Source of the DNA: an uncultured Chloroflexales bacterium
GTDB taxonomy: Bacteria; Chloroflexota; Chloroflexia; Chloroflexales; Chloroflexaceae
Direction: 5' to 3'
Assembly (NCBI GenBank): GCA_937918935.1
Contig: CAKZSI010000062.1
Location: 1 to 64,000 of the forward strand
DNA length: 64,000 nt
The position numbers were made by a program, and so were the translations under genes. This document shows positions 36,711-46,307 of this stretch, one piece after another. A model generated the notes under the pieces. It searched no databases. It saw nothing but the letters and a program-made list of their open reading frames with translations, and was not told the DNA's origin. Each line of letters starts with the position of its first letter. The stretch's first letter is position 1.

Positions 36711-38258
36711 ATGGACCACACGCCACCCTCGATCCTCGCCGCCTTCGTGGAGCATGCCCGCGCCGATCCCGGACGGGCGTGCGCGCGCCAGGACGATCAG
36801 GTACTGACGTATGGCGCACTGCTGCGCCTGGCGCAAGACTGGGCGGCGCACTACGCCGCGTCGGGGCTGCAACGGGGCGACCGGGTGGGGCTGTTCCTGC
36901 CGGGGGGCGCAGCCTTCCTCGGCGCCTACCTGGGTGCACAGTTGCAGGGGGGCGCGGTAGTGCTGATCAACACCCAGTACCGGCAGCAGGAACTACGCCA
37001 TATTCTGAGCGACAGCGAGCCACGGGTCGTGGTCACCGACGCAGCCGGGGCCGCGCTGATGCGCCAGGTGCTCGGCGAAGCAGCCGGAGCGCCGGTCCTG
37101 CTGCTGGTCCCCGAGGGGGTGCTGCTGCCTGCCGGCCCGGTGCCGGAGGAAGCGCAACGCGCCACCCTCCCCCCGCTCCCCGCGCCCACAGATCTGGCCG
37201 TGCTGGCCTACACCTCGGGCACCACCGGGCGAGCCAGAGGAGCCATGCTTACCCACGGCTGCCTGGCGGCCAACAGCGCCGCCGTCACCGCCGCCTGGCG
37301 CTGGACGGCGGCCGATCGGCTGCTGCTCACCCTGCCGCTGTTTCACATTCACGGGCTGGGGGTGGGCGTGCACGGCACCCTGCTCACCGGCGCGAGCCTG
37401 ACCCTCTGGCCGCGCTTCGAGCCAGAAGCGGCGCTTGAGGCCCTGGCCAGCGGCGCCCACACCCTGTTCTTCGGCGTACCGACGATGTACACCCGGCTGA
37501 TCGCCGCGGCGCGGGCCGCCCCGGAGCTGGCGCGCCGGGCCGGGCAGCACGTCCGGCTCTTTGTTTCAGGCTCGGCGCCGCTGGATCCGCAGACCTTCGC
37601 CGCCTTCGAGGAACTGTTCGGCCAGCGCATCCTGGAACGCTACGGCATGACCGAAACAGGGATGAATATGACCAACCCCTACGACGGCGAGCGCCGGCCC
37701 GGGGCGGTGGGGTTGCCCTTCCCCGGGCAGGAGGCCCGGGTGGTGGACGTGCAGACACGAGAACCCGTGCCCGACGGGGTGATCGGCGAGATCCAGGTCC
37801 GCGGCCCGCACGTGTGCGCCGGCTACTGGCGCAACCCGGAAGCCACCGCCGAGGTCTTCCACTCCGACGGCTGGTTCAGCACGGGCGACCTGGGCTGGCG
37901 CAGCGCCGATGGCTACTACACCATCACCGGGAGGGCCAGGGAGTTAATCATCAGCGGGGGCTACAACATCTACCCGCGGGAGGTGGAGGAGACCCTGCTG
38001 GCGCACCCCGGGGTGGCCGAGTGCGCCGTCTTCGGCCTGCCCGATACGGAGTTTGGCGAGCGCGTGGCGGTGGCGATCGTGCCACGCGACCCCGCGGCCC
38101 CGCCCGCTCCAGAGGACCTGGACGCCTTCTGCCGGGAGCGTCTGGCGGCCTACAAGCGCCCGCGGACGATCCACATCGTCGCCAGCCTGCCGCGCAATGC
38201 TATGGGCAAGGTGCAGAAGCATGTGCTGCGAGAGCGCGTAGCGCGCTCCGAAACCTAG
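36711..38258 (+). CDS. Acyl-CoA synthetase, MatB/malonyl-CoA synthetase-like
   Basis: A 515-residue ANL-superfamily enzyme. The phosphate-binding loop is YTSGTTGRARGAMLTH. The motif ERYGMTETGMNMTNPYDGER and the following PGAVGLPFPG are characteristic of the malonyl-CoA synthetase (MatB)/ACSF3 group. The hinge DGYYTITGRARELIISGGYN and the C-terminal Lys in RNAMGKVQKH complete the adenylation-thioesterification cycle. It should activate a short acid, possibly malonate or methylmalonate, with ATP and CoA. AAGGAG lies 6 nt before the ATG at 36711. Confidence 0.85.
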   Translation: MDHTPPSILAAFVEHARADPGRACARQDDQVLTYGALLRLAQDWAAHYAASGLQRGDRVGLFLPGGAAFLGAYLGAQLQGGAVVLINTQYRQQELRHILSDSEPRVVVTDAAGAALMRQVLGEAAGAPVLLLVPEGVLLPAGPVPEEAQRATLPPLPAPTDLAVLAYTSGTTGRARGAMLTHGCLAANSAAVTAAWRWTAADRLLLTLPLFHIHGLGVGVHGTLLTGASLTLWPRFEPEAALEALASGAHTLFFGVPTMYTRLIAAARAAPELARRAGQHVRLFVSGSAPLDPQTFAAFEELFGQRILERYGMTETGMNMTNPYDGERRPGAVGLPFPGQEARVVDVQTREPVPDGVIGEIQVRGPHVCAGYWRNPEATAEVFHSDGWFSTGDLGWRSADGYYTITGRARELIISGGYNIYPREVEETLLAHPGVAECAVFGLPDTEFGERVAVAIVPRDPAAPPAPEDLDAFCRERLAAYKRPRTIHIVASLPRNAMGKVQKHVLRERVARSET

Positions 38259-38516
38259 CGTTTCCTATGCGCATTTGCGCCCTGACTCGTGCATACACTG
38301 GTCGTAGGACAGAGTTTCGCTGCGCAGCCTGTTGCCTACCCGTTCGAGAAGGTGCGGAGCGCAGCGCCTTACGTAATCCTTTTGTTCCGCCCGCAGCCGC
38401 AGACTCGTACTGACCGCGCCAGGGTACGTACTCGCGACGGGCGGAAAACGAGGTTGTTGCGGGGACGGGGCCTGCCCTCCCCGCAAGAAAACCTCGTCCC
38501 GATAGAGAGGACGTTC

Positions 38517-38753
38517 GTGAGTGACCCGATCGAGGATCCGGGCCAGCGCCAGCGCCTGCTGGAGGGCTGGCTGCCCCTGGCCCAGGAGGCCAATCAGGGC
38601 TACGGCTGGGAGCTTGACGCAGCCGCGCTGGAAGGCCTGATCATCAGCGCCGCCCCGGCGCTGGGCCTGGCGCGCAGTTCGTTCGAGGCGTATGCTATAC
38701 TTTGGGGGGTTTATTCCCGCCTGCGACGTGATGATCTCAACCGAGGGCCATGA
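38517..38753 (+). CDS. Small protein translationally coupled to WYL regulator
   Basis: A 78-residue acidic-helical protein (SDPIEDPGQRQRLLEGWLPL, then AQEANQGYGWELDAAALEGL) not recognised by family. The GTG at 38517 has AGAGGA 6 nt upstream. Its last codons overlap the start of the WYL gene (ATGA at 38750-38753), strong evidence that both are expressed together. Confidence 0.55.
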   Translation: MSDPIEDPGQRQRLLEGWLPLAQEANQGYGWELDAAALEGLIISAAPALGLARSSFEAYAILWGVYSRLRRDDLNRGP

Positions 38754-39793
38754 GTCACCCGACCGGCGGCACCAAGCGCAGTTCCTGGCTGACGTTCCGG
38801 CGGCGCTTGCTGCTGGTGCGCACGCTGCTCCGCGGTCCCGCAACGAGCGCCGAACTGGTGGCGCGGATCAACGAGGAACTGGGGGAGCAGGGCTACCCGG
38901 CGGCGGCAGCGGCGGCGCTCAAGCACGACTTCGACGCGCTGAAAGGGGAGTACGGCTGCCAGATCCGCTACGACCGCCGTGTGCGCCACTACGTGCTCGA
39001 CGATCTTGGTGAACTGGCCCTGCTCGACTTGCCTGACACCTGCATGGAGGCCCTGGCCTTCCTTGACGCCAGCTTTCCCTCTGGAAGCGGACTACCCGAC
39101 CACGCCCACGTGCGGGCGCTGCTAGAACGGGTGCAACTGCTACTCCCGCCGGCGCGGCAGGCGCAGTTGCGTCGCCAGCGCCCGGCCCTGCGCCTGCCGA
39201 TGAACACCGGCGTGCGGCCAATTGACCCACAGGTCCTCACCCTTGTGAAGCGCGCCTGTGAACAGCGCCGCGAACTGGCCTTTGACTACCTGAGCACCTT
39301 CGATTTCGACACCCCCCGCCGCCACCGCGTCGCGCCCTACGGGGTCGTCTTTCGCCCCGAGGGCCATGGCTACCTGGATGCCACCCTGCTCGAGGTGAAA
39401 CCCCGCGGCGGAGAGACGATCCATGCCGCCATTGACTACCGCCTCGACCGGATCGTGCCGGGGACGGTGGAGATTTTGCCCGCCGCCCTGCCACCGGAGC
39501 GCATTCCCGCGCCGCGTTACCACATCCGCTATACCCTGGCGCCACAGATCGCCCGCCGCCGCGATGTTGCCAGCTACTTTCCCGATACCCGGATCGCCTA
39601 CCACGCCGACGGTAGCGCCACCGTCACCGCTACAGTGACCAACCTCTGGCAAACGCGGCAGATCCTCCTGCGCTATGGCGATGGCTGCGTTGTGCAGGCG
39701 CCGCCGGAGTTGATCGAGTTGTTCGTGCAGACGGCCCGCGGCCTGAACGCGATCTATGGCGCACGCCACGAGCCGGAACGGCCCGGTGAGTAA
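38750..39793 (+). CDS. WYL-domain transcriptional regulator
   Basis: A 347-residue protein. The N-terminal winged helix (RRRLLLVRTLLRGPATSAEL) is followed by a linker and a WYL domain (HRVAPYGVVFRPEGHGYLDA, the WYL strand here reading GYL), and a C-terminal WCX-like extension. WYL domains sense nucleic acids or nucleotide ligands and are common in repressors, including those near defence genes. The only partner in the window is the overlapping small gene upstream. Confidence 0.8.
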   Translation: MSHPTGGTKRSSWLTFRRRLLLVRTLLRGPATSAELVARINEELGEQGYPAAAAAALKHDFDALKGEYGCQIRYDRRVRHYVLDDLGELALLDLPDTCMEALAFLDASFPSGSGLPDHAHVRALLERVQLLLPPARQAQLRRQRPALRLPMNTGVRPIDPQVLTLVKRACEQRRELAFDYLSTFDFDTPRRHRVAPYGVVFRPEGHGYLDATLLEVKPRGGETIHAAIDYRLDRIVPGTVEILPAALPPERIPAPRYHIRYTLAPQIARRRDVASYFPDTRIAYHADGSATVTATVTNLWQTRQILLRYGDGCVVQAPPELIELFVQTARGLNAIYGARHEPERPGE

Positions 39794-39888
39794 GTCTGTG
39801 CGCGATGCGTTCTTTCTGAGTTTTACTGCAGAGGACGCAGAGGGTCGAGAGACCGGTTCGAGCCACTCCTCCCCACCTCCACGCTCTG

Positions 39889-40953
39889 CTACCACCCCGC
39901 GGCTTCGCGCTGCACCAGGAAGGCTTCACCCTGCATCTCGCCATCGGCGATCAACTCGGTGAGAAACGCCGGGTCTCGATTCAATTTCGAGACGAAGGTC
40001 AGTTTCTCCATCAGCGCGTTGCTCATCCAGATCGAGTGGATGGCCACCGGCTTCAGTTGCGCCAGTTTGCTGCGCACCACACTGTCGCCGAGCCAGCTAT
40101 TGATCTTGTTGATCACATCAATTTCGTGATTAAGAGAGAGGTTGCCGGCCAGAGCATTGCGGCGATCCTCGATCTCCTCCACGCTGGTGGGTTCCTCACC
40201 AACCTCCTGGCGGTTAATGCGGATGATCCAGATCTCGTCGGGCTTGAGGTTGACATCGGTCTTGCTCAGGAACTCGCGGATGGGCGGGTTTTGCGAAAAC
40301 AGCCCATCCCAGTACACCTCATCGCCGATACGGATACCCTGGAACAGGGTCGGCAGGGTGGTGGAGGCCAGGATCGCGTCAATCGAGATCTCGGCGGCCA
40401 TCGAGTCGAAGGCCTTGAAACGTCCCGAGAGCACTGCCACGGCGCCGAGCAGCAGGCGCGGCTCGATCACCGGCTGGGGGACCTCATCGAGCTTGAGGTA
40501 CTTTTCGAGCAGCAGGCGCAGATCGAAGAACTCCTGGCGGGGCGCCAGGCGTCTGGCCAGTTCGGTGGCGACGACCACCTCGGGGCGGTAGGGACTGGTC
40601 TTCAATTCAGGCAGCTTGCCCGAGGCACGCAAGCGGACCAGGCTAACGGTCCAGGCGTTCCAGATCTGCTCCCAGAGGGACCGGGCCATATTGTCACGCC
40701 AGAAGTCATCCAGGATGGCAATCACCTGATCGCGATCCCACTCACCCCGGGCCTGCTTGATAAGACCGTACCAGGCCAGGGCGGCGCAGATCGCGCCGCC
40801 CGAGGTGCCGCTCAATCCGATGATCTTGAACTTGCCGGCCTCCTCGGCGCGTAGCAGCGGCTTGAGCACCCCGGCGGTAAAGGCGGTATGGCTTCCGCCA
40901 CCCTGGCAGGCAATGGCGACCCGAATCGGCCCCGTAGATTTCGGCGCGAACAT
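39889..40953 (-). CDS. Patatin-like phospholipase
   Basis: A 354-residue lipid acyl hydrolase. The oxyanion loop is CQGGGSHTAF. The nucleophile elbow GLSGTSGGA contains Ser51, and the catalytic Asp is Asp216 in YWDGLFSQNPP, which replaces the usual DGG/DGA with DGL. The protein lacks a signal peptide. An ACTGCC-preceded ATG at 40953 with GAAGGG upstream is used. Targets are probably membrane lipids or storage granule-related acyl esters. Confidence 0.9.
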   Translation of the reverse strand: MFAPKSTGPIRVAIACQGGGSHTAFTAGVLKPLLRAEEAGKFKIIGLSGTSGGAICAALAWYGLIKQARGEWDRDQVIAILDDFWRDNMARSLWEQIWNAWTVSLVRLRASGKLPELKTSPYRPEVVVATELARRLAPRQEFFDLRLLLEKYLKLDEVPQPVIEPRLLLGAVAVLSGRFKAFDSMAAEISIDAILASTTLPTLFQGIRIGDEVYWDGLFSQNPPIREFLSKTDVNLKPDEIWIIRINRQEVGEEPTSVEEIEDRRNALAGNLSLNHEIDVINKINSWLGDSVVRSKLAQLKPVAIHSIWMSNALMEKLTFVSKLNRDPAFLTELIADGEMQGEAFLVQREAAGW

Positions 40954-41025
40954 GGCAGTGATCCCTTCGAACAGGTGGCCGATGAGAGCAGAGCTGAAGC
41001 ATAGGCCCGGCCAGATGCTTCGCCC

Positions 41026-41436
41026 CTACCGGCGGAAGTAATAGGCGCCGATGGCTGCCGCCAGGGTGAACGTCAACCCCACCCACAGAAGCGTACCCAG
41101 ACCACCTATGCGCAGCAGGCGCATCGCCAGCACAACCAGCACACCGGTGGCTGCACCGGCAAGCATCGCCGGCCACAGGTTCCCCGCCTGGCACGCCAGG
41201 CGCCCGACCAGGGCCACCCCCAGACCCGCGCCGGCCCCGAAGCCAATGATCGCCAGGAAGACCTGCACCGACAGCAGGCCCATGCCCAGTTGCTGAGCCA
41301 CTCCCAGAACCATCAACAGCACGCTCACCAGGTAGGCCAGCAGTACCCCGAAGAGAAGCCCGCCGATGGTCGCCCCGATGACCTGGAAGACGAGCGTGAG
41401 CAGCGATGGTGATGGTGGATGGGAGATTTTTTGCAT
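41026..41436 (-). CDS. Small integral membrane protein of unknown function
   Basis: 136 residues with four hydrophobic helices (VFQVIGATIGGLLFGVLLAY, VQVFLAIIGFGAGAGLGVAL, WPAMLAGAATGVLVVLAMRL and LLWVGLTFTLAAAIGAYYF), ending in RR. No known family was recognised. It lies 72 nt upstream of the patatin gene on the same strand, so co-transcription is likely. Confidence 0.6.
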   Translation of the reverse strand: MQKISHPPSPSLLTLVFQVIGATIGGLLFGVLLAYLVSVLLMVLGVAQQLGMGLLSVQVFLAIIGFGAGAGLGVALVGRLACQAGNLWPAMLAGAATGVLVVLAMRLLRIGGLGTLLWVGLTFTLAAAIGAYYFRR

Positions 41437-41782
41437 GTTCTGACTTTCACCTCAAAGGGACGCGACGTTTCCCGGATCGGTAAGGAGTATTCGTGAGAGG
41501 GCGCAGACGCCCAACATGCCGGGAAGAATGATAACACGCCCTGGCGCGCGGGCCCGTAGCAAATGGAACGTAACGAGTAATAGCGTGAGACCCGGTCCGC
41601 CAGTGCTTGTGCACGTTTTTTCATGGTATCACAATTTTGGATTGTCATGTTTCGTTGGACTGGCGGCTACGCCGCCAGTCCAACAACCTTGAGGAGTCTG
41701 GAGCTGACCGCGGAGTTGATCCTCATCGCGCTGAGCCAGTTTGTCTGGATTCTGGCGATCTTCACCTGGCAAACGTGCCGGG
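41437..41782. other. Intergenic region with one palindrome
   Basis: Apart from the palindrome at 41654-41684 nothing is recognisable. A small ORF (41623-41820) runs through the palindrome, has no ribosome-binding site and overlaps the 3' end of the PHP gene. Confidence 0.45.
41654..41684. repeat. Perfect 14-bp inverted repeat
   Basis: GTTGGACTGGCGGC and GCCGCCAGTCCAAC flank TAC. It lies 3' of the PHP phosphoesterase gene and upstream of the small membrane protein gene (both minus), where a terminator would be expected. Confidence 0.6.
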
Positions 41783-42838
41783 TTATGAACTACAATCTTC
41801 GACATAGATTGGATTCGTAAACAACCACGACTTCCCCCCCACGTACCCCTCCAGCCGGTACACCGCGCCGGCGTCCACGCTCTGGCGGATGCGGCGCACC
41901 CCACTGGTCAGCACCTCGCCGTCGGTAATCAGGCGGATGAAGGCGTTGCGCCCCACGTCGGCCTCGAACAGCAGGGGGCCATCCGCAATCGAAGTCGTGT
42001 CGCCGATAGTGTAGACCGCGTCGCCCCGGCGCGCCGTGAAGACAATTGACGGCGCAGCGCCATCGAGCCGGTTCACAAAGTAGCTCCGCCCCGCCCCCAG
42101 GGCCGCGTACACTTGTTGCGTCGCCACCTCCGGGTCGTCGTGCAGAGGCCGCTCCAGAAGCAGGTAATTGGTGAGCGTGCCGAAGAGCCAGCGGTAGGGA
42201 AAGACCTCGATTTCCCCCCAGGGCGCCCGGTGCTTGAATGCGTGCGCGTCCACACCCCCGATGCCGAAGGTGCGCCGCCCGACCATGTTCAGCCGGTCCC
42301 ACCAGGCCAGGGTGGCGGGGGTCGGCCCGCTGAGACCCAGCGCCGGCACGAAGAAATGCGGGTAGCGATTGCGCCGGGTCAGGTGCTCCCCCCAGTCGCT
42401 CATCAGGTTCCACAACTCCAGGCCCACGGGCCGGCCCGCGCGATCGGTCGGGCCATCAATCGTCCAGTCGTCCCAGCGGTAACAATCCTTGAAATCATTG
42501 CGCACCCGTTCGTCGGGATGGGCGATGATGCCGAACCCGCCCCGGGCATACACCGCGTCAATGAAGGCCCGTGGCGGCAACGTATGGCTGATCACCTGGC
42601 GCACGTTGAGCGCCAGGAAGTGATTGCGCGGCGGGGTGATTTCGTGCCCGACGATCACCAGCAGACCGTCGTGCCAGCCGGCGTAGGGCAGTCCTTCGAG
42701 CGTGTCGTGGTCAGTGACGATGATCCAGCGCAGACCGGCGTCACGGGCGGCGGCGATGACCTGCGGGAACGTGCCGGTTCCGTCGGAGTACGTCGTGTGA
42801 ATGTGGATCGCGCCAGGGTAGATGAACGTAGGAGGCAT
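41783..42838 (-). CDS. PHP-domain metal-dependent phosphoesterase
   Basis: A 351-residue protein. The PHP motifs are clear: GAIHIHTTYSDGTGTFPQVI (HxH and D), WIIVTDHDTLEGLPY, VIVGHEITPP, and GIIAHPDERVRNDF, plus a late GIGGVDAHAFKH. Together these form a three-metal site. A C-terminal beta domain (SIVFTARRGDAVYTIGDTTS) follows. PHP proteins of this architecture hydrolyse phosphoesters, but the substrate is unknown. The ATG at 42838 gives the normal short N-terminus. Confidence 0.85.
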   Translation of the reverse strand: MPPTFIYPGAIHIHTTYSDGTGTFPQVIAAARDAGLRWIIVTDHDTLEGLPYAGWHDGLLVIVGHEITPPRNHFLALNVRQVISHTLPPRAFIDAVYARGGFGIIAHPDERVRNDFKDCYRWDDWTIDGPTDRAGRPVGLELWNLMSDWGEHLTRRNRYPHFFVPALGLSGPTPATLAWWDRLNMVGRRTFGIGGVDAHAFKHRAPWGEIEVFPYRWLFGTLTNYLLLERPLHDDPEVATQQVYAALGAGRSYFVNRLDGAAPSIVFTARRGDAVYTIGDTTSIADGPLLFEADVGRNAFIRLITDGEVLTSGVRRIRQSVDAGAVYRLEGYVGGKSWLFTNPIYVEDCSS

Positions 42839-43251
42839 AGGCTTCTGAAGATGAAGGGAGGGTTCCCGCGGGAGGACTGCACCCTCCCTTGCGGGCAGGG
42901 GCGTGGGCAAACCTGATCTGCCCGCCCTGCTCAACCCGGACCCGGGGCGCCGAACGCCCCCCGGTAGGCCGGGGCGTGAGAAAGCCGGCTTTCCCCACTC
43001 TTGCCTCAGTCTACCATGTATCCCGGCAGACAGCCATCTGGTTGCTGCGAAGAACGGTTCAGACGTTGGGGAAGGGAGCCTTCGGAGGCAGCCGCGTGGC
43101 TGACGAGGCGACGCATACGTCGCAGTACGGCCACGCGCCGATCACCTGCTGCACTCCGGTCCGCACGTGGACGGAACGCCCGCACAACCGGCCACACCCA
43201 CGCGGGAGTTCGCCAGCAGTATCGTCACATCAGCCCTGCCACGCATATTCA
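42839..43251. other. Intergenic region with two repeat copies
   Basis: It holds two diverged GTGGGGAAACC-type copies (about 42901-42925 and 42972-43000) and a GGGAGGACTGCACCCTCCC hairpin near 42868. The rest, 43010-43250, shows no repeat or gene. Confidence 0.45.
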
Positions 43252-44556
43252 TCATCGAAAATCCAATAATCGAACATCAACTGGCTCGCGCAGCGCCTCG
43301 GCCAGCGGCTGGCCCTGCCGGAGGCGGTACGTAGGCACACGCAGTTCGGCCAGTCGCTGCAGGATCGGTTCAGGATCCTGCCAGCCGCCGTAGCTCTGCG
43401 GGTCCACAAAGAGCACGACTGCCCGCACCCCGCGGGAGAGGTGCTGTTGCAGGGCGCCGACCCACCGCTCGTCCACCGAAGAGGTAATCACCACCAGCGT
43501 ACAGTTGCGGCCAAAGCGCTGGCTTTCCGCGACGAGCACCTCGGCCAGCGCATGGGCGCCGTGGGCGCGGAGCACAGCCAGGGCTTCGAGGATCTTGAAG
43601 AGCTGCCGGGCCTCGCGCTCGGCGGGGATGAGTTCGCGATGTTGCCCCCAGGCCACCAGGCCCACCAGACGGTTCTGCGCCAGCAGCGCCCGGGCCAGCG
43701 AGGCTGCGGCCATCACCGCGTGTTCCTCGGTGCTCTCCGGGGCGAACACCGGCGCCGCGGCGGGTTGGCGCGCCCACCAGGGACCTGCGTCGCGGGCATT
43801 GCCGCCGCGGTGTGGTTCGGTCAGGCGGATATCCCGCACCACGGCGCGTTCCTGCATATCCAGCACCAGATAGACATCGGCGCTCGGATCCAGTTCGAAC
43901 TCCTTGACCATCAACTGGCCCAGGCGCGCCGTCGAACGCCAGTGGATGCGGTTCATGCTGTCGCCCGGCGCGTATTCGCGCACCGTGGCGACATTGGGTG
44001 TCAGGTGGAAGCTGCGAGCACGGGTGGTCTGCCCGCCGGGCAACTCAGCGCCAGGAAGCCGGAAGTCCGGCAGATCCACCATCTGAGGATAGACCAGGAT
44101 CTCGCTGGTCGCTGGCGCGGAGCGGTGCAGCCGCACGATGCCAAAGGGATCACCGCTGATCAGCGTGGCCGGCCCCAGGCGAAAGCGCCCGCGCCGCGTG
44201 CAGAGGGTACGCGCCGTCCAGCGACCGGTCTCTCCGCCTGCCAGGGTGGCGACAAACCCGGGGCCGCGCTCCGGCAACTCCGACTGGTCGTACAATTCAA
44301 CCCAGAGCCTGGGGAGGAACCAGCGGTTCCGCAGGATGATACGCTCACGGGCATACTCGCCCACTGTGGCCCGCGGCGTCAGGGTCTCACGCTCGACAAC
44401 CAGACCGCGCAGGTTCAGCCAGGCCCACAGTGTCGCCAGCACGAGCAGGCCAACCAGCAGGTAGCTCAGATGGAAGAAGAGCCGGAGACCGGTACCCTGG
44501 GCGGCCAGAAAGCTCAACCCGGCCAGGATTAACAGCATCAACGAACGAAGTAGCAT
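43252..44556 (-). CDS. DUF58-domain protein
   Basis: A 434-residue protein with two N-terminal TM helices (MLLILAGLSFLAAQGTGL and FHLSYLLVGLLVLATLW). The DUF58 signature is VREYAPGDSMNRIHWRSTAR followed by LMVKEFE. The C-terminal half is a von Willebrand A-like fold (DVYLVLDMQERAVV, LVVITSSVD). DUF58 proteins usually belong to MoxR-transglutaminase operons that assemble surface complexes, but neither partner is adjacent here. The ATG at 44556 is favoured over a GTG at 44601. Confidence 0.85.
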   Translation of the reverse strand: MLLRSLMLLILAGLSFLAAQGTGLRLFFHLSYLLVGLLVLATLWAWLNLRGLVVERETLTPRATVGEYARERIILRNRWFLPRLWVELYDQSELPERGPGFVATLAGGETGRWTARTLCTRRGRFRLGPATLISGDPFGIVRLHRSAPATSEILVYPQMVDLPDFRLPGAELPGGQTTRARSFHLTPNVATVREYAPGDSMNRIHWRSTARLGQLMVKEFELDPSADVYLVLDMQERAVVRDIRLTEPHRGGNARDAGPWWARQPAAAPVFAPESTEEHAVMAAASLARALLAQNRLVGLVAWGQHRELIPAEREARQLFKILEALAVLRAHGAHALAEVLVAESQRFGRNCTLVVITSSVDERWVGALQQHLSRGVRAVVLFVDPQSYGGWQDPEPILQRLAELRVPTYRLRQGQPLAEALREPVDVRLLDFR

Positions 44557-44782
44557 AGTAGCTTTCAGGTGTGTTTTCAGACTGCGATATCGTGGTGTCA
44601 CGATGGTTGTAGCTTGCAGCTATAATTTAAGAGCAGACGTGAACCAGCGCTCACTGCAACATGATCAGGCAGGGGGATAGGGCAACAACGTTGCCCCATT
44701 GCTTACCTTTCAGGAGAGGGCCGGAGAAAGCTGCGCCCGCTCTGCAAGACAAAGGTCTGCCTCTGTACGACGAGGGATACGA

Positions 44783-45877
44783 ATGGACCGACTGGGTGAA
44801 TGGATCACGAGCGTGCGTGTTCCCGATGAAGACGTACAGCGCCGTGGGAAGATTCTAAACATTCTGGCGCTCGGTCTGCTCGTACTGAGCCTGGCCTACG
44901 TGCCGATCAGCCTGATAACCGGCTATGCCCTCTTACGTATCGGGCAACTCCTGACCGTGGCCCTGGTCGCCGCCGTAGCATTCTGGCTCGGCCGACGCGG
45001 ACGAATAACTCTAAGCGCCTATCTCCTCATCGGGGTGCTGATCTACGTAGTAGCTTCATCTATTCCCGGTCGGTTTTTCTCCGCCAACATTCTCTTCTTT
45101 ACCATTCTCCCGGTGCTGTTCGCGGGCGTGCTGCTGGCACCCATCCACATCTGGAACGTGCTGATCATCACAGTGGTGGTAAGCGTGTTTCGGGTGAGCC
45201 AGCTTCCTCCCGGCATACGCTACAGCATGTCGTGGAACACGGCCTTCTACAATGCGCCGTTGCTGCTGGCTGCGGTCGCCCTGGTGAGCTTCGTAAGCGC
45301 CCGCGCGACCATTCAGACCCTGCGGCATCTGGCGGCAACGCGCGCGGAAGCCGAGGCGGCCAGCCAGGCGCTCGCTGCCAGCAACGCCGCCCTGGAGACG
45401 CGGGTCGAAGAACGCACCGTCGCTTTGCGCCGCGCGCTCGAAGAGCAGCAGGACATTGCCGCGCAACTCCAGGCCAGCCTGTCGGCCCAGCAAGAACTCA
45501 ACCGCGTCATCGCCTCCCTGTCGGTGCCGGTCATTCCCATCAGCGCCGGCACCCTGGTGGCGCCGATCGTCGGCAACCTCGACACCGAACGCACCAGGCT
45601 GCTGCTCGCCACCCTGCTGGAACAGGTTGAAGCGACCAGGGCCCGCACGGTCGTGCTGGACATTACCGGCGTGGCTGTGGTGGACACGCAGGTGGCCGCG
45701 GCACTGCTGCGGGTCGCAAGCGCTGCCCGTCTGATGGGCGCCGAGACGGTGATCGTGGGCATTCGCCCCGAAGTGGCCCAGACCCTCGTACACCTGGGCA
45801 TGGATCTGAGCGCCCTGCGGACCGCCGCCACCCTCCAGGACGGTCTTCAGGCAATTAATGGCCGGCCAGGCCAATAA
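44783..45877 (+). CDS. Membrane protein with RsbR-type STAS domain
   Basis: A 364-residue protein: about six N-terminal TM helices (residues 20-190), a coiled coil (ATRAEAEAASQALAASNAAL), and a C-terminal STAS domain. The STAS strand VVLDITGVAVVDTQVAAALL carries Thr at the position phosphorylated in RsbR/RsbS-type stressosome proteins, and IVGIRPEVAQTLVHLGMDLS is typical of that subfamily. It probably senses a membrane signal and feeds a partner-switching network; no kinase or phosphatase gene is adjacent. GAGGG lies 7 nt before the ATG. Confidence 0.8.
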   Translation: MDRLGEWITSVRVPDEDVQRRGKILNILALGLLVLSLAYVPISLITGYALLRIGQLLTVALVAAVAFWLGRRGRITLSAYLLIGVLIYVVASSIPGRFFSANILFFTILPVLFAGVLLAPIHIWNVLIITVVVSVFRVSQLPPGIRYSMSWNTAFYNAPLLLAAVALVSFVSARATIQTLRHLAATRAEAEAASQALAASNAALETRVEERTVALRRALEEQQDIAAQLQASLSAQQELNRVIASLSVPVIPISAGTLVAPIVGNLDTERTRLLLATLLEQVEATRARTVVLDITGVAVVDTQVAAALLRVASAARLMGAETVIVGIRPEVAQTLVHLGMDLSALRTAATLQDGLQAINGRPGQ

Positions 45878-45905
45878 AAAGTACAACGCATCACTGGCAG
45901 AGGGC

Positions 45906-45929
45906 GTGGGGAAACCCGGGTTTCCCCAC
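45906..45929. repeat. Perfect 24-bp palindrome GTGGGGAAACCC/GGGTTTCCCCAC
   Basis: A best copy of the main repeat family: both 12-bp arms are perfect with no spacer. It lies between the STAS gene and the DUF952 gene. Confidence 0.75.
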
Positions 45930-45962
45930 TTTCCTCCAGCCGTCTATGTTCACATCAGCCCG

Positions 45963-46307
45963 ATGATCTATCACATCACCAGCAACGCCGCCTGGATGGC
46001 GGCCCGCGCCGCAGGGAGCTACACGGCGGATTGCCTGCCAACCCAGGGCTTTATCCATTTCTCGACCCGCGACCAGGTGCTCCACGTCGCCAATACGCTC
46101 TTTCACGGGCAACCGGGTCTTGTGCTGCTGGCCGTAGACCCGGCACGCCTCGGCGCTCCATTGCGTTACGAGGAGGCGCACCCCGGCGAGTATTTCCCGC
46201 ACCTCTACGGCCCGCTCAACCTTGACGCGGTTATAGCCGTGTACCCCTTTCCACCTCAATCCGATGGGAGCTTCGACTGGCCGCCGGGGTGTCCTGGAGA
46301 GGTGTAG
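45963..46307 (+). CDS. DUF952 family protein
   Basis: A 114-residue protein. MIYHITSNAAWMAARAAGSY, GFIHFSTRDQVLHVANTLF and HLYGPLNLDAVIAVYPF match the DUF952 family, a small cytoplasmic domain of unknown biochemical role. The stop codon is part of the 8-bp tandem repeat that follows. Confidence 0.85.
   Translation: MIYHITSNAAWMAARAAGSYTADCLPTQGFIHFSTRDQVLHVANTLFHGQPGLVLLAVDPARLGAPLRYEEAHPGEYFPHLYGPLNLDAVIAVYPFPPQSDGSFDWPPGCPGEV

Noticed and set aside
39848-39880. GGTTCGAGCC resembling a tRNA T-loop
   Set aside because: No matching acceptor, D or anticodon stems can be drawn around it.
41623-41820. Small ORF of 65 codons
   Set aside because: It runs through a perfect palindrome, lacks a ribosome-binding site and overlaps the PHP gene.
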